Assembly: GCA_032358165.1 (NCBI GenBank)
Contig: JAALGY010000052.1
Coordinates: 2,418,001 to 2,482,000, forward strand
Reading direction: 5' to 3'
Source: Diplosphaera chodatii
Taxonomy: Eukaryota > Chlorophyta > Trebouxiophyceae > Prasiolales > Stichococcaceae
DNA length: 64,000 nt
Shown: in pieces, positions 1 through 10,747 of the stretch
Layout: every line of letters begins with the position of its first letter
Numbering within the stretch: the stretch's first letter is position 1
The notes under the pieces: model-generated
Databases searched by the model: none
Told to the model about the DNA's origin: nothing
Seen by the model: only the letters and a program-made list of their open reading frames with translations
Made by a program: the position numbers and the translations under genes

Positions 1-1514
1 GAGCTGCAACTGCTGAACCCAGGCACAGTAGCGCCAATGCTACCTGTCCGAGGGCTGCCCGCCTGGCAGCGTGCATGCTGAGGTGGCGACGCCCATGGAA
101 CCCACTGCCGCCGCCGCCACGGCCGCCTCTGCAGCGACCTCAGCCAACGGCAGCCCCGCCGCCGCTGCCGCCCCCGCCACCTGGCATCGCGTATCAGCGC
201 TCTGAGCTCAAATGATGTGGTGGCTCCTCGTGTCAACTGGCACGGTTGCTGATGGTGCCACCCTTGACAGCCACGGCAGCGAGCGCCGCCAATCGCTTCG
301 AGCTTGCAGCTCTCATACACAGATTAGGCAACGCTCCAAGCCCTTCCATGCAGCAGCGTGCGTTGGTGTGTGATGTCACCAAGCTTGGGCACCTTGTGCA
401 CGAAGACGGTGCCGGCGATGCCGCGGCGCCCCGTGATGCCCTTAGCCTCCAACGCACAGTCATCCGCCACCACCACCAGCTCCACCTACGGTTTGTGGGT
501 ATGCATGTGCAACGCAGCAAGCAGGACGACGAAAAGGCAACATCACGCTTCGACGAAGTGACATGCTATTCCGCGACAAAAGCCTGCGGTACGTCTCACA
601 GCTAGCTCTTGTCAGCAGTACCTTGTAACCTTCTGCCTTGGCCTGCTCGGCAGCGATGCCAAAGTGCAGGCGGTCGCCGGTGTAATTCTTCACGATCAGC
701 AGCGCGCCCGGTGGCCCCGTCACCTGCACCATGCATTCGCATCAGTGGCTGAACACACTGCATGTTGCTGCATGCAACAGCGCAGCAGGAGCAGCTGATC
801 CTGGCCCGTGCCTCCCCTTCTAGCACGGCAAGGCGCATGCATTGCGTTACTGCACATTGGACTGCGAGGCAGACCACCAATCATCAACACCCATTGTCAC
901 AGTCAACTAGAAATGCTTTCCGAGCTTTTACCGCTGATGCACTTGTACAAGACGGTCACCTGCCGGATGGCTGCCAGTACCGCGGCTGCGGAGGGCGAGG
1001 CGAAGACATCGCCGCACACCGCTGCCGTCAGCATGCCTGGTCCGACATAGCCAGCATGGGCCGGCTCGTGCCCGGCGCCACCCCCTGCATGCGCATTAGC
1101 CGAGGCACGCCCATTATCAAGCAACTATCACCTCAGCATATCCCGAACTGGCGGCGGTGACGATAATCAAGTGCGGCGTGTCATATTTGCCGCTCAGATG
1201 CAGCGCTGGCGCACCCGAGATGATGGCAACGCGGCTGTTGTTCTGCGCGTCTGCTGTCGCGTCAAACACCACTTTCACCTGCAAGCAGCTACCAGCTAGA
1301 TCCAAAAAATTGTGGATCTGTGACAGATCAGTTTAGCATTAGATGCACACTCGATACATCTGCAAGTGTCTGTGAATGTCCCTGAGTGGCGGAACATTGA
1401 TCGCAAGCATCCGACCTCAGGGAAGCCATCCAGTCGGTTCAGATGCCCCACACTTGCCACCAGTCCATGCAGCATCTCCGTGACCGCATTGCGCGGATCG
1501 TTCAACACCTTCAT
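1..1514 (-). CDS. DAK: Dihydroxyacetone kinase, DhaK (N-terminal) domain, partial at window edge
   Basis: ATP-dependent kinase that phosphorylates dihydroxyacetone (and glyceraldehyde) to triose phosphate, feeding glycerol into glycolysis. Six exons read on the minus strand: 1514-1416, 1278-1215, 1084-960, 723-622, 485-393 and 180-44, then an intron runs off the left edge. They join without frame change to 206 residues. Seen motifs: [14 protein letters not shown] near the start, [15 protein letters not shown] and [16 protein letters not shown] in exon 3, [15 protein letters not shown] in exon 4, [17 protein letters not shown] in exon 5, and [14 protein letters not shown] in exon 6. These are DhaK signatures; the usual GGGSGHEP has Ser changed to Ala. 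The catalytic His and the DhaL (ATP-binding) half lie outside the window. The ATG at 1514 is the natural family start, but the bases before it resemble a splice acceptor, so an upstream exon is possible. The gene is head to head with the pullulanase gene. Confidence 0.95.
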
Positions 1515-1963
1515 GGCTAACACCTGCCAAGTTCCAGGTTTGCAATGCGAGCTGTTTCCGTTGCAAGCAGTGCTTGCAGATTTCAACAACATGTAAAGTT
1601 TCGAATGCATCGTGCATGACCTGGCGCCAGCATGTGCCAGCATGGACGCAGCTTCAGGTCAACGTACAGTCTGCGGTCAGGTGATGCATTCGGGTGCACC
1701 ACTTGTTTTCTGATTGGTTCCGTACCTCCTGAATGTACTGTAGGCGACCAATATGCGCTCAGCGCCAACGACCTGTGATTTCAGCGCGCCGATCGTGGGG
1801 AGACAGATTGATGCCAGCCCGCCGCGCCGACTGCTGAAAGGGCGTGATCGCAGGCAAGGACCGTTTCTATTGGATCTGATAGTTTTCCTGATCTATCTCG
1901 ACGTGTCCAGCATGCGCACCATGTGCATGCGTGTGTACTTTCGTGTGCAGCCTACATGTGAAG
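1515..1963. promoter_or_regulatory. Intergenic region between divergent DAK and pullulanase genes
   Basis: This 449 bp gap lies between the start codons of two oppositely oriented genes, so it must hold both promoters and 5' untranslated regions. I see no convincing TATA box or named motif. Assignment as a bidirectional promoter is inferred from layout only. Confidence 0.5.
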
Positions 1964-4900
1964 ATGGTCACCGGCGATTTGCGCTCCCTCTGCAGGCGCC
2001 TCGTTCCGCAACCTGCTGCCACGACCGCCAGCCGACGGCAGGTGCTCGAGGTGTCGGCGACGATGGTGGTGGCCGCCGCCGGCACGACCGGCGGGCAGAC
2101 TGCGGGCGAGGCGCTGGCAGCGCAGGGCAGCGGTCCGGACCAGCAGCAGGGCCGGCCCCCAGAAGGGACCTGCGACCTGACCCGCATGCGCGCCCACTGG
2201 TGAGTCTGATCTGAAGGTTGTACACTGTCCTGCTGGAAAGGGGTATCGGGGAGTGACGTGGGTGTCAGGGCACCCTAGCCTGCGCAGCAGCACCGCCACC
2301 CCTCTGAAACCGGCATACGGACACTGCTGCATGCATGCCACTGGGCAGCATGTCTGATATCTGTATGACTTTAGCGGCATCCTGCGTGCCGCTTTCGCAG
2401 CGTCGGCTTGCAGTGAGTGCATGTGCATCACATGGCGGCATGTTGGGGCATCGGCTGGGGAGCCATCGGCTGGGCTGAGGTTGACTCTGGCTTGATCGCT
2501 GCAGGGTCACCCACGACCTGATCGCTTGGGAGGCCGCCGAGGACGCGCCGCCAGACACCGCCTTCCAGCTGCTGCACAGCCGCGCAGCCAGCCTCAACAT
2601 GGACGCAGGGAGTGCGGCGGCCTCCGCAGATGCAGTGGTGCAACTCCAGCTGGATCCCGCAGGCCTGCCACGCTCGGCGAGGCTCAAGTTCCCGCACCTG
2701 GCAAGCCTGTCGACGCTGCGGCTGCCGCAGGACGCAGTCAGCAGCGCACCGGAGCTGCTGCAGGGGCAGCTGGCAGTCGCCATCGTCAGCAAAGATGGCA
2801 AGCTGGTCAGAGCAACAGGTGCTGTCACATGCTGCGCTTCCCCTCAGTCTGACGCAAGCGTCTGCTGTGTGCTACCACTGCACACAGACGAAGCAAAGGC
2901 AAAAGCGATATTGTCAACCGCGTTGCACACAGATATGAGGTTGCCAGATTGGTTACTGCATATGCGATGCCACCTATGGCACGCAAACTCCCCCCACTCC
3001 ATGCAGCTTATGGCCCTCGCTGCTACAGGGCTGCAGCTGCCTGGAGTGCTCGATGAGCTGTTCACCTACAGCGGCCCACTGGGCGCATCCATCACAGACT
3101 CAGCAGCGGATGTCGTTCTCTGGGCGCCCACAGCACAGGACGTGAGCTGCCGGCCCTATGCCTGTGCTTGCCATGCCTTTCAGTGCAGTCGCACGGGTTT
3201 GCCTCCAAGCGCTGCTGTGCACCAGCAGTTTCAGTTTCGGCGAGGGCATAAGTCAGTTGGGATGCCTTGATAGTACTGCTGCCGTGCACCGTAGGTGGAG
3301 CTGCTGGTGTATGAAGGCCCGCGTGGCGGCACCCCTGCGACGGTGCCCATGATGCGCGGCGACGTCGGGCAGTGGACCGCCAAGGTGGAAGCTGGAAGCA
3401 GCTGCATGTGCATTGATGTGCGTCATGGGCCATGTAGGACTTGGCCTAGAAAGATTGGACGGTTAACAGGGCTAAATTTGCACACTGTGCCATGAGTTTG
3501 GCAGCTGAAGGTCAGCCCCTGATGTGCAGGGCCCTGGCGACTGGCTGTGGCGGTACTACACGTTTCGCATCACGGTGTACTGCCCCTGGACACAGCGCAT
3601 CGAGGTGAGCCTTCCAGGAGGGATACTGAAGATTGTGCTGCACAGCATGATCGTCCAGCAGCACCGCGTGTCAGGTTGTCTGAGCCGCTGTGTCTTCGCA
3701 TCAGCAAACCAAGGGCCTGGCAGTGATAAGTGGCTGTGCATGGCAGAGCAGCTGAGAAACAGAATGCGATCACTGCCTGGGCTTGAAAGTGCTCCTGTAT
3801 CACTTTGAGGACGTGCATGTGTCCTGCACAGGAGTGCGAGGTGACAGACCCCTACTCAGTGGCCCTTGCCGCCGACGGCGCCCGCTCGCAGTTCGCGCGC
3901 CTGGACGCGCCGCACCTGTTCCCCGACGGCTGGCGGGAACACCGGCCGCCGCCGCTGGCGGCGCCCACCGACGCCAGCATCTACGAGCTGCACATCCGGG
4001 ACTTCAGGTGCTGAAGTCCGCCACGGCGCATCTATTGCAGAAGCCTCGACGGCGTGCAGCAGCAAGAGGCGCATAGGAATGTCGTCGGCAACCCATCCAA
4101 CTTGTCAGGCGCCACGACCACACACTGCGTAAATCCTGGTGTTGTGACTCGCAGCGCATCAGATGACAGCGTGCCGCGCGAGCTGCGCGGCAAGTACGGG
4201 GCCTTCTCGCTCCAGGGCAGCCACAGCGGCCGCCATTTGCGGGAACTGGCCGCTGCGGGCCTGACGCATGTGCACCTGCTGCCCCTCTACGACTTTGCGA
4301 CCGTGCCCGAACGGCCAGAGGACCAGCAGACAGTGGAGCAGGTGACTCAGGTTGACTCGCAGGGAGCGCCGGCGCAACCACATCGAGCATGCAAGACCAT
4401 GGTTGGGTTGTGCGCGGCGTTGACGCTTGCACATGGCAGTGCTGTAAGCTAGGCATGCGCATGCCGTCTGGAGCATCTTTGGGACATACATAGTGTTAAT
4501 GTATATATGCAGGATCTGACAGGCTTGCCGCCAGATTCCGAGCAGCAGCAGGAGGCGGTGCTGGCGGTCGCACAGCAGGACGCCTTTAACTGGGGGTGGG
4601 TCTGTCATTTTCGGAGATTTCAGCCCTGGGGCCCTGCCCAGCTGCCGACATTGATATGCACTATCAATGTGGCACTGCTCTTGCACGTGCACTGCATGGC
4701 GGCTGAAGCTGAGCAGGGTTGCGCACTCTGTTGCTGCAGGTACGACCCTGTACACTACAGCACCCCAGAAGGTGGGCCTGACGACCGCAGCTCGCCTTTG
4801 CGACACTGCCCTGCAAGCCCAGCGACGAGCCTGCACCACGGGCAGCGGCTGTCATGTACTTATTTGACGTACACTCTGCTTTCCTCGCAACACTGTTTGT

Positions 4901-7900
4901 GTTGCGACGCGCCGATTGCGATGCTACTGCAGGCAGCTATGCAGTCGAGGTGGACGGGGCCGGCCGGACGCGGGAGGTGCGGGAGATGGTACAGGGCCTC
5001 CACGGCGCAGGGCTGCGCGTGGTGCTGGATGTGGTGTACAACCACACCTTTAACTCAGGTGCCTGTCCAACCTGCCAGCAGCGGGCGTACGCTGCCAGTT
5101 GCACTGCACTCCATGCCTGACGTGGTGTCAAACTGTTTGGCAGTTGCTGGGGCTACCGATGGTCCGTATAGTAGCACGGCTTCGCGCTCTCGGGCTGTGC
5201 TTGCCGGACCCATGCAAACGTCGTGTTCGTGCATATCCACCGACTGCTGTCCGGGTGCCGTACGGCAGAGACTGGCATGGGCATCAGAATGAGGTCACCA
5301 GTCTGAAGGTGGTTGCCGACGGTGCAACTGCAATGCAGGACCTCACAGCCGGTACTCGGTGCTCGACAAGGTCGTGCCGGCGTACTACCACCGCCTGGAG
5401 GCCGACGGCAGCATCTGCGGCAGCGCGTTCGGCGCCAACAATGCGCCGGAGCACGCGATGATGGAGCGCCTGGTCATCGATGACCTGCTGCACTGGGCGC
5501 GGCAGTACAGGGTGGGTGCTCTGTGGTGTGCTCCGCACGCCGTGAAGCTCATCCACCGCCTAAAAACCTGGTGTTGGAACGAGAACATTGCCAAAGTGCT
5601 GCTCTGCTCGCGTTCCTTCAGCACGACGCCTGGACAGCGAGCTCCGTACGTGTACATGACTGCAATCTCTGCCGGACAATTCGCGCACTGCCTGAAAGCC
5701 AGTTCGGCGTGTTGTGTGCCAACCATGGACAGCTGCACATGCGATGCAGCAACCCAGATATCGCACAAAATGTGCATGCTGTGCAAGAGTACATGTCTGC
5801 AGGTCGGCTGCGGCCATCACGTCCCTGCGCAGTTTGATCATGCCCGGACGCCTGCTGCTGTGCAGGTGGACGGGTTCCGCTTCGACATCATGAGCTGCCT
5901 GATGGTGTCCACGATGGAGAAGGCGCGCGACGCGCTGCGGGGCCTGACGCCGGGTACGGACGGCGTGGACGGCGGCAGCATGCTGCTGTACGGTGAGGGC
6001 TGGGACTTTGGCGAGGTGAGGCCCACGCTGGCAGCGGTGTGGCTCCTGTGACTACGTCACCAGCCTGTCCGTAGGCGATTCGCAGACCGCGTGCCCAGCG
6101 CCAGCAACCTGAGCCGGCACACAAGCACCGTTCAGTCGTGCAGTGCACGTGGCTGGGCTCTTGTTGCGGCCGCCTGCACGCACAGCACTGGGCGTGCCAG
6201 AGTGGCCTGCCTGCCAGCTAGCACAGGTCCTCAATGATGGGTTGTTTCTGCTGGCGCAGGTGACGGGCAACCAGCGGGGCCGCAACGCCAGCCAGCTCAA
6301 CCTGGCGGGCACGGGCATCGGCTCCTTCAACGACCGGCTGCGGGACGCGGTGCTGGGCGGCAGCCCCTTTGCCCCCTCCAGGCGCGCTGCCGCCGCATGG
6401 TCGTGAGGCACACGCCGAGCGCTGTGCACCAGCGACAACCCACAGACAGGCTGCCCGCCACAACATCGGCACTTCCGATCAACGCACAGCTCGGCTCCTG
6501 AGTCTGAGCACGCGGGCCGTCGACAGGGAGCAGGGCTTCGTGAACGGCCTGGCGCTGCAGCCGAACGCGCACATGGCGGCCGCGCTGCCGCCGCCGGACC
6601 AGCGCGGGCTGCTGGGCCGGCTGGCGGACGCGGCGCTGGTGTCGCTGGCGGGCAATTTGCGGAGCTTCGAGCTGGAGGACCACACGGGGCGCACCGTGAC
6701 GGGTGCTTTTGTTGTTGTCCAAAGGCTCCCATGCTTCCGCTGCAGCAGCATCAAGCTGGCACGCTGGCTGTGGCCATCTCTCGGCAGACGCTACTGCATG
6801 CAGCGGTGGCTATGTAGCAGGCTGCCTGTTTGAGAACGGCGGGCAGGCGCTGGCCTCCATGCCCCAAAGCCTGCTCTGTAATGAGCCAACTGAGTTTATG
6901 CAAACACACAAGCAGATACTGCGGCCGTGCGACAGGCCGGCAGGTGTTGTACAACGGGACGCAGCCGGCAGGATATGCGGCTGAGCCGGCCGAGACGGTG
7001 AACTACGTGAGTTGCCATGACGGCGAGGTGCTGTTCGACCAGCTCATCATGAAGCCGCAGGAGCAGGTGCGACTGTGAAAGGAAGCAAGACAGCAGGAAA
7101 CTCCCCAATCAACACGTGCACCGTCGAAGCCCAGGAGGCTCAGCCTACACTGGCGCAGATGGCTCCCTTGCAGCCATGCTGTCGGACTTGCGGCTGCCAG
7201 CTGTCAGTGGGTCAGGGCAGCCGTGGCGCCGCTCAGCCCTTGCCTTGCTCCTGACCGACTGCTGGAGGCCCGTTTGAAGCTCCGCGGCTGCGGTGCAGGT
7301 GACTGCAGAGGAGAGGGCGCGCATGGCGACGCTGGCGCAGTGGATGGTGGCCCTTAGCCAGGGCATCGTGTTCTTCCACGCCGGCGACGAGCTGCTGCGC
7401 TCCAAGAGCCTGGACCGCGACTCCTATGACTCGGGTGTGCAAGCCAGGCGTGCTGCTACCTGGTGCTCTTCAGTGTCCGCTGCTGTGCTCGCATGGCTTT
7501 TGGGGATCCGTGCGACACGCGTTTATTCGTGGCTGTGCTTCAGAGGAGCTGGTAAAGATGTGCAACCTAATCCAGGTTAGTGGCACGCATGGGCACAAAG
7601 CGGTGCATGACAGCTGTTTGCGCCCGCAGGTGACTGGTTCAACCGGCTGGACTGGCTGGGGACGCACAATAACTTTGGCGTCGGGCTGCCAGTCGCGTCT
7701 AAGAACGAGGGGCACTGGCCCGAGAAGCGCCCTTTCCTTGCACGAAAGGTGCGGCATGTAGAAAGGCGTTTGCATTCACATTTCAAGGTTGCTTGGTGGG
7801 CATTGCAGCTTGATGAGCTTTCCTGCCAGGACAGCCGCTGCCTGTCCAAAGACGTCAAGGCAGATTGGCACCCAGCCTGACGAGTGGTCTTGGTATGTGT

Positions 7901-8710
7901 AATCCCGCAGGAGCTGCAGCCGGGGCCGCAGCTCATGCAGCGCACGAAGGCGGCGTTCCTGGCGGCGCTGCGGGTGCGCTACTCGTCGCCGCTGTTCCGG
8001 CTGCCGACAGCGGCAGCGATCCGGGCGCAGCTGCGGCTGCACAACACCGGGCCCCGGCAGGTGCTGACGCCAGCGGCGCCGCACAAACCGCCTGTGGCAC
8101 TGCTCCCGCTCCCCCACCGTACACCCTGCAGCATGGGCACGTGTGCCCCGCACAACCTGGCCCCCTGACCTGGTCATGCAACCTGCACGCTGGTGCGGCA
8201 GAGGTCCGCGCACCAGAGCACGGCCAGCGGTGGATGTGCCATGGTCATCTCCAGGTGCCGGGGCTCATCGTCATGGAGCTGCTGAGCGCCGACGCCGGCG
8301 GCTCCTCCGACGGGGTGCACGACCCGAAGTACGAGCGCATCCTTGTGGCGTTCAACGCACGGCACGAGGCGCACTTGCTGGACTGGCCGCCAGGTCTGCC
8401 GCTGTCACTTCAGCTGTTGCACATGTGTGGTACATCATATTCAGAAAGCCACAATTGCACCTGAATGTACAATTCTTGTACACGCAGTTTGCATGGTGTA
8501 AGCTGGCGTCAAGGACTCTTGCGGGCGCGAGCATGGGGTCATGCACAAGTGGTGACCAGCAAACCGTTCAAGCTCTGTTGCGCAGGGGCGCACCGGCTGC
8601 AGCTGCATCCGAAGCTGCCCGACTGGGTGGCTAACTCGGGCAGCGCGGAAGCTGGAGCCACATGGTTACCGGCATGCAGCGCTGTCGTGCTGGTGCAGCC
8701 ATGGCAGTAA
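1964..8710 (+). CDS. PUL: Limit dextrinase / plant-type pullulanase (GH13 starch debranching enzyme)
   Basis: Hydrolyses alpha-1,6 branch points of limit dextrins and amylopectin in the plastid. Twenty exons: 1964-2199, 2505-2818, 3029-3141, 3295-3384, 3530-3604, 3832-4007, 4155-4341, 4513-4595, 4740-4771, 4933-5058, 5339-5511, 5866-6015, 6260-6381, 6527-6702, 6936-7066, 7299-7434, 7630-7748, 7911-8060, 8255-8393, 8586-8710. They join in frame to 950 residues, a normal length for plant limit dextrinases. Order: Ser/Arg/Ala-rich N terminus (likely transit peptide, about 1-75), CBM-like N domain ([23 protein letters not shown]), then the GH13 barrel with region I DVVYNH (Asp about 468), region II VDGFRFD (nucleophile Asp about 542), region [11 protein letters not shown] (acid/base Glu about 579) and region IV YVSCHD (Asp about 713), then the C-terminal beta domain ending VLVQPWQ. 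All catalytic residues are intact. The exon 13 donor is best read as GC (CAG/GC at 6381/6382), which gives a spacing that matches plant homologues. The start ATG was chosen because it opens the transit-like segment; others upstream are possible. Confidence 0.97.
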
Positions 8711-10747
8711 TGCTCGGCATGCTGTTGTATGAAAGGCACCAAGTTTCACAAGCTGCGGGGTATTGCTTCCAGTAGCTGTTCACACCTGTCTGTGCCACCA
8801 GACTACCAAGCAAGTGGTGGCTTCTTTCCGACATGACACGACTGCTGTGATTTTACACATGCCACAGACCACATCAAATCGGATCTAGCTCCTTACCCTG
8901 AGTTGGCTACGAGTCTTTGACTGAGGTGTATTGCGTTGGCTTGAAATGCACCTCAAGGTGTCAATGAGTGTGCTTGACACTGCTGCACCTCATGTACGCA
9001 AAGTAGCAAAAGTGCAGGACTGCCAGTTAGGTGTTCGCAAGCTGCAAGGTGGCACGCACATAGGGCCCAAGCTCTGGCAGCACAATGGGCGGCGTGGGTC
9101 GTGCTGCGCGCAGCCCGCATTTGACACAGTGCAGCAAACCAGGCTGTCTTGCGATGTCGGCGCAACCGCCCAGCTACAAAGCTGTCTGACAGGCGCACCC
9201 CAAACTTGCAGCAGCATGACCGCCGTCGCAGCCCAACGGCTTGAGCCAGGTCACCCTGCAGCAGGCGCACGCAGTTATAAGCAGCCGGCAAAACTTGGAC
9301 ACAGCACGCCAGGCGCACGGCACCCACCTTAATTGGCACCAAACGATGTGTGCTGGAACCGCTGCTTCATGGCAGGTTGTCATGCGTGTGCACTCACAGA
9401 AGCTAGGAATCAAACCTCGTGCAGGTTGGGCAGCATGTGCCGCAGAGCAGCCGCAGGATCGGCGCAGTCGCTCTTTGATGCACATTTGGTGCTGCTGTTG
9501 CTGTCTTCACCGCCTGCTGTGGCTGCAGCCTGGTAAGGAAGCAGGAGTACATTCAGCGCCTGCAGCACGATGCACACCCAAATTTGTCGCACCTGACCGC
9601 ATCACAAGATGTGCCGACAACCAATATGCCGCACATTGTCGCAGCTGCACTGGCAGGCAGCCGCCCTTCCAGGATGCGATGCTACCATATGTCGGGCAGT
9701 CTTTGGCAACAGCTGCAGTAGAATTTTGTGATGGCTTCATTCACCCCACCGTTTTGGCTGAGCTTTTGCGCAGTCCCAGGACCGATGCTCAGCCCTTGCT
9801 CCGGTGCAGGAGCACACCGCACTGCAAGGCATCGCTGCAGCTGCTGCAGTCGCCGGATTGTGAGGCTGTTTGCGCCTGCTTTGTGAGTCAAGCATGCCCT
9901 GCTTGCGGCTGGCGCCAAGTCAGCAATGTTCACCTCAGGCGCGGGTGATGTCGCGCTGACTGAGCCCGGCCTGCTTCATGTCGCTGTGTGAAACAACATC
10001 ATCTCACCCCGGTCATTGGCCAAAGCACACATGTCACCATGTGTTTTGGTGCTCCCAGATATGGACAATCAGAAAAAGGGCCATCGGCGTCACCACCTGC
10101 GCAAAGCGCCGTCTCAACCTGCCTCGCCGTGTCGACGGAGTAGCCATCTTTCACTGGTTGACTGTCTGCAGGCGCCATACCTGCGATGTCAGTAGCATCA
10201 TCATGCTGGCCTGCAAGCGTAGGAAGTGCATGCCGTGTTTGTAAGCTGCAGGCTTGTATGTTCGCCTTCCTTCGGGCTGCATGCCATCACAGTGATTATT
10301 CTCGCACGAGAGAGATGTATACTGTGTTGATATCACATGCGTGCCGTACAGGACTTTACCTGAAGGCACCGCCGGCGCCCTCTGACATGCCCGGACGACA
10401 CTGCTTGCGATAACGCTGCAAGCCACGAAGCTGAGTCTTGTATCTGTTCCTGTTGATAGATGAACAGACTGCGTGTTCCAAAGTAAGCCAGGGATATCAC
10501 GGGGTGATGCAGTGGTGGCGCTGCATGATAGCATCAACGCCGGTGGTCGACATCGCCATTGACAGCGGCGTTAGTATGCGCAGGTTTATGGCGTGCTGAC
10601 ATCGCCAGATCACTTTTCAGCGTAAGCATGGCCGTAAACATGCAACCGCAACATGCACCGCTATAGCAAAGCATGGCATCGACTGTAGCAGATCAGCGCT
10701 GCTCTTCCTTGCATCACACTTCCATTCATAACGGTTGGCAACAGACA
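8711..10747. other. Intergenic stretch, no gene supported
   Basis: About 2 kb between the pullulanase stop and the tentative start of the next gene. Open frames exist (longest about 9241-9948, 235 codons) but they show no family motif, no signal peptide and no splice-linked neighbour, and the opposite strand is about equally open. It holds the pullulanase 3' UTR and presumably the next promoter. I see nothing else in it. Confidence 0.4.

Noticed and set aside
1964..8710. Bacterial contamination as the source of the pullulanase
   Set aside because: The gene has 19 phase-consistent introns and the domain features of the plant limit-dextrinase type.
9241..9948. 235-codon plus-strand open frame
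   Set aside because: Cys/His/Gln-rich without motifs. The opposite strand is also open in part and there is no neighbouring exon evidence.
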